Source: SAR86 cluster bacterium
Lineage (GTDB): Bacteria > Pseudomonadota > Gammaproteobacteria > Magnimaribacterales > AG-339-G14
DNA length: 64,000 nt
Reading direction: 5' to 3'
Assembly (NCBI GenBank): GCA_028135785.1
Contig: JAOIHS010000002.1
Coordinates: 70,222 to 134,221 of the forward strand
The position numbers were made by a program, and so were the translations under genes. Below, in pieces: positions 19,173 to 28,562 of the stretch. Each line of letters opens with the position of its first letter. Within the stretch, counting starts at the first letter, position 1. The notes beneath the pieces were generated by a model. The model had not been told where the DNA came from, searched no databases, and was given only the letters and a program-made list of their open reading frames with translations.

Positions 19173-20271
19173 TAGAGCTCAAGAAAGTTTTAATGGTTTT
19201 AACATACCTATCATCAGGAAATAAAAATCCATCATGACCTTGATAAGAGTCTATGTTGACATAGCTGACGGATTTCTTTGCGGCAATCAATGAATTAACT
19301 ATTTCTTTTGATCTTTTAGGAGAAAATCTCCAATCGGATGAAAATGAGACAACAAGAAATTCAGATTTAGTATTTTCTAAAGTCGATATTAAATCACCTT
19401 CAAAATATTTTGATGGATCAAAATAATCTAATGCCTTGGTCATGAGTAGATAAGTATGAGCATCAAACTTATCCGAGAAGTTATCTGCTTGGTATCTTAA
19501 GTAGCTTTCAACTTCAAATTCAATGCCATAGCCATATTCAATTTTATCTTTTTTTAAATCTCTATCGAACTTTTCTTTCATAACTTCTTCAGATAGATAG
19601 GTAATGTGTCCAAGCATTCTTGCTAACCCTAAACCTCTTTTAGGATGATGAGTGCCTTTTTCAAAATTTGGGTCAGTTACAATGGCTTGTCTTGCCACTT
19701 CATTAAAAGCTATGTTTTGAGCACTTAATTTCGGAGCTGCCGCTATGACCACAGCTTTTTTAATTTTTTCAGGGTAGTCTATTGACCATTGCAAAGCCTG
19801 CATGCCTCCTAAACTTCCACCGGCGACAGAATGCCAGCAGTCTATTTGAAGAAATTCTCTCAAAATATTTTGACTATTTATCCAGTCTTTAACGGTAACC
19901 AGAGGGAAATCTTTTCCAAATTTACTGCCTGTTTCTGGATCTATACTGGATGGGCCAGTAGAGCCATGGCATCCGCCTAAATTATTAAGAGAAACGATAA
20001 AAAATTTATTTGAATCAAATGCTTTGCCTGGACCGATTAATTCATTCCACCATCCAGGTTTTTTATCATCATCTGGAGCAAATCCTGCAGCGTGGTGATT
20101 TCCACTCAAAGCATGACATATTAAAATAGCATTATCTTTACTTTTAGATAATTCGCCATAAGTCTCATAGATTAAATCAAACCCTTTAAGATTTTTCCCC
20201 GATTCAAGGGGGAAATTTTCTTTATATGAAAAGATTTCCGGTTTAACGATACCCAAAGATTTATTGCTCAT
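19165..20271 (-). CDS. metX: Homoserine O-acyltransferase (MetX family)
   Basis: LIYETYGELSKSKDNAILICHALSGNHHAAG, SLNNLGGCHGSTGPSSIDPETG, AGGSLGGMQALQWSIDYPEKI, DSYQGHDGFLFPDDRY. Confidence 0.95.
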   Translation of the reverse strand: MSNKSLGIVKPEIFSYKENFPLESGKNLKGFDLIYETYGELSKSKDNAILICHALSGNHHAAGFAPDDDKKPGWWNELIGPGKAFDSNKFFIVSLNNLGGCHGSTGPSSIDPETGSKFGKDFPLVTVKDWINSQNILREFLQIDCWHSVAGGSLGGMQALQWSIDYPEKIKKAVVIAAAPKLSAQNIAFNEVARQAIVTDPNFEKGTHHPKRGLGLARMLGHITYLSEEVMKEKFDRDLKKDKIEYGYGIEFEVESYLRYQADNFSDKFDAHTYLLMTKALDYFDPSKYFEGDLISTLENTKSEFLVVSFSSDWRFSPKRSKEIVNSLIAAKKSVSYVNIDSYQGHDGFLFPDDRYVKTIKTFLSSNV

Positions 20272-20825
20272 TAATATAGTGCGGGAAATCCTAGTGAAAA
20301 CCTTAAATTCTCTAGGACTCTATCAAATTGGATTAAAATAAAAAATACAATTATCGGAGAAAAATCAATCCCACCGGCAGCTGTAAACCTCTGAAAGGGC
20401 TGAAGAAGAGGTTGAGTAATATTATGACAAATACTTAAAAAGGGACTATTGCTAGTTGGAGAAACCCAACTACCAATGATAGATATAAAAAGAGAAAATC
20501 TTAAAATTTGAGAAATTACAAAAAATAAACTTAAAGCAGCCCAACCAAAAGCATTGAAAAAATAAAATTCTAAATCCTTACTTATGCTGAATAAATAGTA
20601 AGAGAGAAATTTCAAATCAACTATCCACGCTATGCAAGCAAGATCAATACCAAAGAAAATTGGCAAAGCAAAACGAAAAGGTTTGCAAAGTGGATCTAAA
20701 GTTGCAAAAGAAGTTTTCACTAAGGGATTCAGCATGCTCACTTGAAAGAATCTAAATAAGAGGTAAAAAGTAAACAAAATAGCTATAAGGTTTGTTAAGA
20801 CGGATGAGGCGTATAATGGATCCAT
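20271..20825 (-). CDS. YggT family membrane protein
   Basis: Two-repeat membrane protein with VSPTSNSPFLSICHNITQPLLQPFQRFTAAGGIDFSPIIVFFILIQFD; position next to proC. Confidence 0.92.
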   Translation of the reverse strand: MDPLYASSVLTNLIAILFTFYLLFRFFQVSMLNPLVKTSFATLDPLCKPFRFALPIFFGIDLACIAWIVDLKFLSYYLFSISKDLEFYFFNAFGWAALSLFFVISQILRFSLFISIIGSWVSPTSNSPFLSICHNITQPLLQPFQRFTAAGGIDFSPIIVFFILIQFDRVLENLRFSLGFPALY

Positions 20826-20828
20826 TTG

Positions 20829-21614
20829 TTAGTCTCCTAGAGATTTAGATTTTTTGATGGCATCGTTGATGGCTTCACGCCAAATATCCTTTAACCCAGA
20901 AGAATCAATTTTCTTTAGAGCTGCTTCTGTAACTCCTCCTTTTGATGCAACCATGGTTTTTATATCTTCAAATTTTTTAGAGCCTTCATTAGATTTATGA
21001 ATAAAAGAAGTGCCATCGAGCATATCTCTTATCCATGGCTCAGGTTCTATAAATCCATGTTCTTTGGCTATCTCAGCAAGCGTATCTGAAAGATGGCTTA
21101 TATAAGCAGGACCTGCTCCAAATATTGAAGTAAAAGCATCAAACTGATGCTCATCAATATGCAAACATCTGCCTAATAGATTTAAAACGCTCATTACCGA
21201 AGATTCATTGATATCGACCTCTGAGTGGATAGCAATAGGACTAGAACCGCTGCTTATCCCTAGTGTAGGCATTGCTCTATAGATGTTTTCATAATTATTG
21301 AGTAATTTTTTTAATGTATTTAATTTTAAACCCGCTACAAATGAGATGACTGACTGGGAAGAGAGAAGTTTAGATATATCGAAAGCAATTTCTTCTACTT
21401 TATTTGGTTTGATAGTTAAAAAAATTATTTCCGAACCATTAACTAACTCATTAATATCAACATAATTAACGCCAAAGTTAAGCATCTTTTTATCTTCAAT
21501 TGGATCAAAGGCTAATATGTTATGGCTAGGCGCAAGTCTTTCTATGGCATGTTTGCCTAAATTTCCTGCCCCAATAAAACCTATAGTGTTGATTTCTTTA
21601 ATTTCTTTCACCAA
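20829..21614 (-). CDS. proC: Pyrroline-5-carboxylate reductase
   Basis: GFIGAGNLGKHAIERL, IYRAMPTLGISSGSSPIAI, FGAGPAYISHLSDTLAEIAKEHGF, VASKGGVTEAALKKI. Confidence 0.93.
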   Translation of the reverse strand: MVKEIKEINTIGFIGAGNLGKHAIERLAPSHNILAFDPIEDKKMLNFGVNYVDINELVNGSEIIFLTIKPNKVEEIAFDISKLLSSQSVISFVAGLKLNTLKKLLNNYENIYRAMPTLGISSGSSPIAIHSEVDINESSVMSVLNLLGRCLHIDEHQFDAFTSIFGAGPAYISHLSDTLAEIAKEHGFIEPEPWIRDMLDGTSFIHKSNEGSKKFEDIKTMVASKGGVTEAALKKIDSSGLKDIWREAINDAIKKSKSLGD

Positions 21615-22278
21615 ATATACCTGTTCCTATCCTAATCATTGTAGAACCATTTTCTATTGCAAGACTATAATCACTACTCATTCCCATAGAAATCTCACCG
21701 GCAGTTTCAAATTTCATCATTAGTTTCTTTGATAATAAAAAAGTTTTTTTAAAACTTTCACTTAGATCATATTTATTTCCTTTATTTTCCGGTATCACCA
21801 TTATCCCTTTTAAGTTTAAGTTAGGCAGGCTATCAATTTCCATTGCAATATCTAATAATTGATCTTCAGATATACCAGATTTAGTTTCTTCAGAATCAAT
21901 ATTTATTTGGATTAAAATATTAATTTCTTTTCCAGCAGGACAAAATTTAGACAAAAGCTTCGCAGTCTTTATTCTATCAACTGTATGAACCCAATCAAAA
22001 TTTTCAGCAATTTGTTTACATTTGTTAGACTGAATTGAACCAATAAAGTGCCAAATAATTTTACTATTTTTAAAAAAATTAATTTTCTCTATAGATTCCT
22101 GTAGATAGTTTTCTCCAAAATTCAATATTCCAGCTTCTAGGGCTTGAGAAATCAGTTCTATTGGTTTTTTTTTGCTTACTGCTATTATTTTTAATGTTCT
22201 ATCTTCTCTATTAGAGAGACTTAATGTTTCTTGAACGGACTTTTGTGTCATTGAAATTTTTTTATGTATTTCGTGCAT
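21598..22278 (-). CDS. yggS: YggS/PROSC family PLP homeostasis protein
   Basis: IIAVSKKKPIELI, FGENYLQESIEKI, IIWHFIGSIQSNKCKQIAENFDWVHTVDR, ISMGMSSDYSLAIENGSTMIRIGTGIFG. Confidence 0.95.
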   Translation of the reverse strand: MHEIHKKISMTQKSVQETLSLSNREDRTLKIIAVSKKKPIELISQALEAGILNFGENYLQESIEKINFFKNSKIIWHFIGSIQSNKCKQIAENFDWVHTVDRIKTAKLLSKFCPAGKEINILIQINIDSEETKSGISEDQLLDIAMEIDSLPNLNLKGIMVIPENKGNKYDLSESFKKTFLLSKKLMMKFETAGEISMGMSSDYSLAIENGSTMIRIGTGIFGERN

Positions 22279-23987
22279 TACATTTTTTCAGGAGCAGATA
22301 CAGATAGTATTTCTAAACCACTTTTTATGGTTTTCTTGGTAGCCAGAAGAAGGGCAAATTTAGCGTTTCTCTTCTTTGGATCATCATCAATAATTACTTC
22401 AGAATTATAGAAAGTGTGAAATTTTGAAGCTAAATCTCTCAAGTAAAAACATATCGGATGTATTTCTAAATCTCGATATGATTGTTCTAAAATATCTTGA
22501 TAATGCTCAATAAAAGAAATCATTTCAGATTCTTGTGGCTGATTTAATTGATATAAATTTTCGCATCCCTCTTCAATATCAAAATGCATTCCTCTTTTAA
22601 TCAATTCTTTCTCTAAACTACAGATTCTTGCGTGAGCATATTGAATATAATACACAGGATTATTTTTATCCTCTGAGGTTGCAATATTTAGATCAAAATC
22701 TAAAGATTGATCTCCTTTTCTAGCCAAGAAAAAAAACCTAGCAGCATCAACACCCACTTCATCTATAAGACTACTCAATGTTATAAATTCACCAGCTCTT
22801 GTAGACATGGATACTAGCTTTCCGTCTCTTATTAAAGAGACAAACTGAATAAAAATAGTTTTTAAAATATCTTTATTTAGACCTAGAGCCTCAACTGCTC
22901 CTTTTATTCTAGGTAGGTAGCCGTGATGATCGGCCCCCCATATATTTATAAGTAAATCAAAGCCTCTATGATACTTTGAGTCGTGATAAGCAATATCCGA
23001 GGCGAAATATGTAGGCTCACTATTTTCTCTAATAAAAACTCTATCTTTTTCATCACCATAATTTGATGATTTAAACCATGTAGCTCCATCTTTTATCGAT
23101 AAATTATTAGACGCCTTCAATTTCTCGCTAGTTTTTAAAAAATTACTCTTTTTAGTTGATTCATAAAGGGATGACTCGTTAAACCAAGTATCATGATTTA
23201 CTCTAAACTTTTTTAAATCAGATTTTATTTTTTTAATCTCAAAATCAATAGAAAAGTTAATCAGCAGGCTAAATTCTTTAAAATTTTTATTAATAAATTT
23301 TTTCATTTCTTCTGATTCATCAATTTTTAAAAACGTATCTATCTCTCTGATAAGAAATTTATCCTGAAAAGATTTTTTAAGTTCTTCTGCCGTATTTTTG
23401 ATGTAATCACCTTGATAACAATCTTCGGGAAGACTTATATCAACACCAAATAATTCTTGATATCTTAAGAAGACACTTAGGCCTAAAGTCTCAGATTGGA
23501 GACCTCTGTCATTAATGTAATATTCTTGAATGACATCATTACCCGCCTTCATTAATAAATTAGTTAAAGCAGATCCGAAAGCAGCCCCTCTTCCATGGCC
23601 AACATGTATGGGGCCAGTAGGATTGCAAGAAACGTATTCTATAAGAATTTTTTTTGGGGCATCTTCTGCAAAAGGAAAATAAGAATCTTTACTCTTTATT
23701 AGTTTCTTTAAATAAGCTAAGGACGCATCATTGGAAAGAAAAAAATTAATAAACCCAGGACCAGCGATTTCAACTTTATCAATCCATTCATGATCTCCTA
23801 GAGCAGAAATTATCTCATATGCTAAATCACGAGGATTTTTTTTTAATTCTTTAGCTAAAATCATAGCCACATTAGTAGTCCAGTCTCCGTGAACTTCTGA
23901 TTTTGTTCTAAGAACCTCCATCGAAATACTGGTTTTAGTTATTGTAGAGATAGTTTTTTCTAACAAATCTTGAATATCTTTTTTCAC
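22278..23987 (-). CDS. argS: Arginyl-tRNA synthetase
   Basis: LIEYVSCNPTGPIHVGHGRGAAFGSALTNLL (HIGH region), IWGADHHGYLPRIKGAVEALG, VSMSTRAGEFITL, DAARFFFLARKGDQSLDFDLNIATSEDKNNPVYYIQYAHARICS. Confidence 0.97.
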   Translation of the reverse strand: MKKDIQDLLEKTISTITKTSISMEVLRTKSEVHGDWTTNVAMILAKELKKNPRDLAYEIISALGDHEWIDKVEIAGPGFINFFLSNDASLAYLKKLIKSKDSYFPFAEDAPKKILIEYVSCNPTGPIHVGHGRGAAFGSALTNLLMKAGNDVIQEYYINDRGLQSETLGLSVFLRYQELFGVDISLPEDCYQGDYIKNTAEELKKSFQDKFLIREIDTFLKIDESEEMKKFINKNFKEFSLLINFSIDFEIKKIKSDLKKFRVNHDTWFNESSLYESTKKSNFLKTSEKLKASNNLSIKDGATWFKSSNYGDEKDRVFIRENSEPTYFASDIAYHDSKYHRGFDLLINIWGADHHGYLPRIKGAVEALGLNKDILKTIFIQFVSLIRDGKLVSMSTRAGEFITLSSLIDEVGVDAARFFFLARKGDQSLDFDLNIATSEDKNNPVYYIQYAHARICSLEKELIKRGMHFDIEEGCENLYQLNQPQESEMISFIEHYQDILEQSYRDLEIHPICFYLRDLASKFHTFYNSEVIIDDDPKKRNAKFALLLATKKTIKSGLEILSVSAPEKM

Positions 23988-24554
23988 TTATTTGGCTCTA
24001 CTTTGATATTCGTTATTTCTTGTATCTATCTTTATTACATCACCTTGGTCAATAAATAAGGGCACTTTAACTTCTAGACCATTAGCCAACTTAGCTGACT
24101 TAAGAGTATTTGTTGTTGTGTCTCCCTTGAATCCTGGTTCTGTTTCTAAAATTTTAATTTCAATAAAAGTATCAATATCCACTGAAACTAGAGTATCTTC
24201 CCAAAGGGCAATTTCATAAGTTTCACCTTCCTTGATCCAAAGGCTTTTATAACCCATTAACTCAAGATCAAAATTTATTTGCTCATAACTATCAAGATCC
24301 ATAAAAACGGCACTATTAGCCTCTTTATAAAGATACTGCATATTTGAAGTAGAAATATCAGCTTTTTCGACAGACTCACCAGTTTTGAAAGTCTTATCTA
24401 GAACTCTTCCAGTTATTAAACTTCTATATTTGACACGCATTACAGCCTGTCCTTTCCCTGGCTTGTGGAATTGGTTGTCTACGATTTCACAAAGCTCATT
24501 TTCTATAAGTACTTTTAAACCTGGTCTAAACTCATTTGTGCTGATCATTGCCAT
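23988..24554 (-). CDS. efp: Translation elongation factor P
   Basis: RPGLKVLIENELCEIVDNQFHKPGKGQAVMRVKYRSLITGRVLDKTFKTGESVEKADI; KVPLFIDQGDVIKIDTRNNEYQSRAK. Confidence 0.96.
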   Translation of the reverse strand: MAMISTNEFRPGLKVLIENELCEIVDNQFHKPGKGQAVMRVKYRSLITGRVLDKTFKTGESVEKADISTSNMQYLYKEANSAVFMDLDSYEQINFDLELMGYKSLWIKEGETYEIALWEDTLVSVDIDTFIEIKILETEPGFKGDTTTNTLKSAKLANGLEVKVPLFIDQGDVIKIDTRNNEYQSRAK

Positions 24555-24737
24555 AAAAAACTTCCTTGAAACTTTGCTAAAATATCACGATTATGTTTTG
24601 CAAAATCGACATAATGTTGCAATATATTATGCAAAATTTTAAAGTACCTGCATTAAAAGATTAGTTTACCTAAGGAGATACAAGTTTTTCTTGTTTTTTT
24701 TTACAAATTTACATTTATTTCAAGAGAAGGGGATTTC

Positions 24738-25502
24738 ATGATTAGACATTTAACAAAATTGATACTTATACCTTTGTTGGTAGTGTTTTCTTTATCTACG
24801 ATGAGTCAATTAGATTCTGTCATGGATGAAAATAAAGACAGAACAAAAGCTGCTGCAGTTTCACAAGCAAAAATTGATTCAACACAAATTAAAACAGATA
24901 AAGCATCTACAGAATATAAAAGCGTAAGTAAACAAATAGAAGGCTTAAAAGTCTATAACGCCCAAAAAAGAAAACAGATAAGAAGACAAATTGAACGCAT
25001 GCGCGAAATAGAGAAAACTATGAAGTATGCATCTGTCTTACAGAGACAAATTCCACCTTTAGCCAGAAGAATGCATGCTGGCTTAGAGCAATTTGTTGCT
25101 CTAGATCTTCCTTTTAGTTCAGGCGAAAGGACAGAAAGACTTAAATTCATTAAAGACGCGCTTGATAATCCTACTGTATCTCCTGCTGAAAAACTAAGAC
25201 AAGTACTAGAAGGGTTTGATATTGAAGCTGAATATGGAAGAAAAATAGATACCTATAAAGATACAATTTTAATCGGCGATAAAGAAAGAGATGTAAATAT
25301 TCTTCGAGTTGGAAGATTGGTTCTTGCGTATCAAACCTCAGACCAAGATAGAACGGGAATTTGGAATAAAGAATCTAAAACATGGGAAAGACTGCCTGGC
25401 CGATATAGGGGAGTCGTAAGAGATGGCATTAGTATGGCTAAAAAACTTAAAACAGTAGACATGCTTGAACTTCCAGTTCCAGCAGCGGAGATAGTTAAAT
25501 GA
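24738..25502 (+). CDS. DUF3450 family periplasmic coiled-coil protein (TonB2-type operon)
   Basis: Signal-like N-terminus, coiled coil, VLQRQIPPLARRMHAGLEQFVALDLPF...ERLKFIKDALDNPTVSPAEKLRQVLEGFDIEAEYGRKIDTYKDTI; first gene of an ExbB/ExbD/TonB operon. Confidence 0.88.
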   Translation: MIRHLTKLILIPLLVVFSLSTMSQLDSVMDENKDRTKAAAVSQAKIDSTQIKTDKASTEYKSVSKQIEGLKVYNAQKRKQIRRQIERMREIEKTMKYASVLQRQIPPLARRMHAGLEQFVALDLPFSSGERTERLKFIKDALDNPTVSPAEKLRQVLEGFDIEAEYGRKIDTYKDTILIGDKERDVNILRVGRLVLAYQTSDQDRTGIWNKESKTWERLPGRYRGVVRDGISMAKKLKTVDMLELPVPAAEIVK

Positions 25503-26896
25503 GAAATATAATGTTTAAAATTTTATTAGTAGTTTCAATTTCTTTTGGATCATTCAATGCAATTGCAGAAGATAAAAAACCTCAATCAGAGGCTTTGAAC
25601 TTAGACGAACTTCTTGAATTAGTAAAATCTGGAAAGTTTGCTGAATCGGAAGAGGCAACAAAAAGAGAAAATAGATTCTCAAAAGAAAGAAACAGACAAC
25701 AAACTCTTTTAGCTAACGCAAAAATAGAACGAGCAAAGTTAGAAGCCACTGCTACGACTTTAGAAACTAGATTTGAAGCGAATGATGCAAAATTAACCCT
25801 GTTAGAAGAACAATTGAAAACTAGATTGGGCTCTTTGTATGAAACTTTCGGACATCTGCAAGGGGTAGCTTCTGATACAGAGGATTATTTTAAGACAGCA
25901 ATTACTTCAGGACAGTTTGGTAAAGAAAGAGAAGTTTTCTTAGGTGATTTAGCTAGGAAAATGGGTGAAGGAGTAAGTGTTGCAACTATTGAGGAGATAG
26001 AGCAGCTTTGGTATGAGCTTTCAAGAGAATTAGTTGCATCTGGAAATGTTCAAAGATTTTCAGCTACTGTCATTGACAATGAAGGCGAGTCTTCAGTTGA
26101 AGACGTCGTAAGAGTTGGAAACTTTAATGCTGTAGCAGAAGGCAGATATTTAACTTATCTTTCTAAAAGAGGCGCGTTTGAGACTCTTCCAAAACAACCA
26201 GGAAGATACCTAGACGGAACTTATGATGTATTTGACGAAGATTCAGGTTTTGTTCAATTTGCTGTAGATCCTACTGGTCCTCAAGGCGGAGCTTTATTAG
26301 TCAATCTTATTTCTCTTCCGTCTTTCTTTGAACAAATTCAATATGGAAGAATAACTGGTTATACAATTATAGTTTTATTCTTAATCGCCATTGGTGTTTT
26401 TGGATGGCGTTTTTATGCTTTATTCACGATAAATGGAAATGTTAAAAAACAGGCAGCTGGAGAATCAGCTGATGAAAATCCATTATCAAGAATATTCGAT
26501 GTAGCGGATAAAAATAAAACCGATACTGAAACGTTAGAGCTTAAATTGTCAGAACAAATTCTTATTGAGAGAGCCGATATAGATCAATATATTTGGGTTG
26601 TTAGATTAATTTCAGTTGTATCTCCTTTGCTTGGTTTATTTGGAACCATCATAGGAATGATAAATACTTTTCAAGCAATTACTTTATTCGGAACTGGAGA
26701 TCCCAAAACAATGGCTGGGGGTATATCAGAAGCGTTAGTTACAACTATGCTTGGACTAATGTGTGCTATTCCAACGACCTTTATGGCAGCAGCATTATCT
26801 AATTACTCTAAAGGAATCTTAGCTATTTTAGAAGAGCAAAGTACGGGTATGGTAGCAGTCAGGTCTGAAGAAACTCATGCGGGAAGTTCTGTCTAA
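25499..26896 (+). CDS. TtpC-like MotA/TolQ/ExbB proton channel protein with N-terminal periplasmic coiled coil
   Basis: Long N-terminal coiled-coil region then VVSPLLGLFGTIIGMINTFQAITLFGTGDPKTMAGGISEALVTTMLGLMCAIPTTF. Confidence 0.92.
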   Translation: MRNIMFKILLVVSISFGSFNAIAEDKKPQSEALNLDELLELVKSGKFAESEEATKRENRFSKERNRQQTLLANAKIERAKLEATATTLETRFEANDAKLTLLEEQLKTRLGSLYETFGHLQGVASDTEDYFKTAITSGQFGKEREVFLGDLARKMGEGVSVATIEEIEQLWYELSRELVASGNVQRFSATVIDNEGESSVEDVVRVGNFNAVAEGRYLTYLSKRGAFETLPKQPGRYLDGTYDVFDEDSGFVQFAVDPTGPQGGALLVNLISLPSFFEQIQYGRITGYTIIVLFLIAIGVFGWRFYALFTINGNVKKQAAGESADENPLSRIFDVADKNKTDTETLELKLSEQILIERADIDQYIWVVRLISVVSPLLGLFGTIIGMINTFQAITLFGTGDPKTMAGGISEALVTTMLGLMCAIPTTFMAAALSNYSKGILAILEEQSTGMVAVRSEETHAGSSV

Positions 26897-26901
26897 AAAC
26901 C

Positions 26902-27426
26902 ATGAGTTGGTTTTTTAATTTACAGGACACTCTATTTTCCTTCCTTGAAAAGGGAGGTGGGGTGGTTTTATTAATAAGCCTTTTAGTCGTATTGATGTGG
27001 TTTTTCATTTTTGAAAGGATTTGGTATTTTTCTCTAGTGCATCCTTTAGTTGAGAAAGAAACAATTCAAGAGTGGTCAAATGTTCCAGAGCATAAATCAT
27101 GGAAAGGGCACATGATCAGGTCAATGCTCGTTTCCAAAGCAAATTTACAGATAAGAAACAACCTTGAATTGATAAGAGTTTGCGTTGCAATTGCTCCTTT
27201 GTTTGGATTACTAGGAACCATAGTCGGTATGATCGAAGTTTTTCACATTCTTGCTGTAACTGGAGGAGGCGACGCCAAAGCAATGGCAGGCGGAGTAGCT
27301 AGATCAACTATTCCTGCGATGGCAGGTCTAATGGCTGCCATACCAGCAAGTATTGCTGCTAGATGGCTAGAAAATAATGCAAAAAAGAAATCAGATTTAT
27401 TATCAGAACGTTTAACATATGAGTAA
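26902..27426 (+). CDS. exbB: ExbB-like biopolymer transport protein
   Basis: VCVAIAPLFGLLGTIVGMIEVFHILAVTGGGDAKAMAGGVARSTIPAMAGLMAAIPASI. Confidence 0.93.
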   Translation: MSWFFNLQDTLFSFLEKGGGVVLLISLLVVLMWFFIFERIWYFSLVHPLVEKETIQEWSNVPEHKSWKGHMIRSMLVSKANLQIRNNLELIRVCVAIAPLFGLLGTIVGMIEVFHILAVTGGGDAKAMAGGVARSTIPAMAGLMAAIPASIAARWLENNAKKKSDLLSERLTYE

Positions 27427-27432
27427 AGAGAA

Positions 27433-27843
27433 ATGAGAAGATCTTTAATAAGCCAAGCAGTAGAAGAAGTAGATGAGCCGAATATAACTCCCATGTTGGA
27501 TGTTGTATTTATTCTTTTAATATTTTTTATAGTCACAGCAAACTTCATCAAAGATCCTGGTTTAGAAATAAATAGGCCGGATTCTGAGACTGCAGAAATA
27601 ACCGAGAATGCTGCAATTTTAATTGCTATAGGTCCTGCTGGAGAAATATATATGGATGGCAGAAGAATAGATGTCCGCCAAGTGAAAGCAAACGTAATTC
27701 GACTAATGGCAGAAAACCCTCAAGGAGCTGTTGTTATGCAAGCAGATAAAAAAGCGACAGCTGAAAAAATAATTGCCGTTATGGATGAAGTTAGAGAAGC
27801 TGGCGTTATTGATATTTCAATTGCATCAGAACCTAATTTTTAA
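27433..27843 (+). CDS. exbD: ExbD-like biopolymer transport protein
   Basis: PNITPMLDVVFILLIFFIVTANFIKDPGLEINRP...AVVMQADKKATAEKIIAVMDEVREAGVIDISIA. Confidence 0.94.
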   Translation: MRRSLISQAVEEVDEPNITPMLDVVFILLIFFIVTANFIKDPGLEINRPDSETAEITENAAILIAIGPAGEIYMDGRRIDVRQVKANVIRLMAENPQGAVVMQADKKATAEKIIAVMDEVREAGVIDISIASEPNF

Positions 27844-28562
27844 TGTTTCAAAACTTACTAAATTTATTTAAAAAATATATTCCTATTGATATAGAAGCAT
27901 TTATTTCAGGCTCTCTAGATGACTCTAATATATATCAAAAATATGGGATAGCCGCCGCAGCAGCAACTGCAGTTGCCTTATTTTCGCTATTACTAATGGC
28001 TTTTCTAATCGCAACCGGCGAAGTTAAGTTAGATGAAATTAAAACAAGAAAAATAGCAGATATCGTTATGCCTCAAAGAGACCCGGAGCTTCTTGATAAT
28101 GTTGAGCGTCCAGATGAAGCCGAGCCAGAACCAGACCAAGTTCCTCCTGAGGTAGATATAGAACAAATAGATCAGGTACTTGATGATTCTTTAAACCTGA
28201 ATTTTAAATTCAAAGCAAAAAGACAGGGAGTCTTTGCTGACGGATCATATGTTCCTATTTTTCAAGTACCACCTCAATATCCAAGAAGAGCAGCTGAGAG
28301 AGGTATAGAAGGATGTGTTTTATTAGAATATACCGTTACTCCCTCTGGAGCTGTTAGCGAACCAACAGTTCTAAATGCCATTCCCAAAGGACTTTTTGAT
28401 AGAGCAGCAACGAGAGCTGCGTTAAGATATAAATATAAGCCTTTAATAAGAGACGGTGTTGCTGTTGCTGTTGAAGGCGTGAGGCAAAGAATAACTTTTA
28501 TCTTGGAAGGCGAAAATAAGGGAGCTGGGTATATTCCAGAGAATTGTAGAGGCATGATGTAA
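27843..28562 (+). CDS. tonB: Energy transducer TonB
   Basis: Single TM, acidic/proline-rich linker, FQVPPQYPRRAAERGIEGCVLLEYTVTPSGAVSEPTVLNAIPKGLFDRAATRAALRYKYKP. Confidence 0.93.
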   Translation: MFQNLLNLFKKYIPIDIEAFISGSLDDSNIYQKYGIAAAAATAVALFSLLLMAFLIATGEVKLDEIKTRKIADIVMPQRDPELLDNVERPDEAEPEPDQVPPEVDIEQIDQVLDDSLNLNFKFKAKRQGVFADGSYVPIFQVPPQYPRRAAERGIEGCVLLEYTVTPSGAVSEPTVLNAIPKGLFDRAATRAALRYKYKPLIRDGVAVAVEGVRQRITFILEGENKGAGYIPENCRGMM

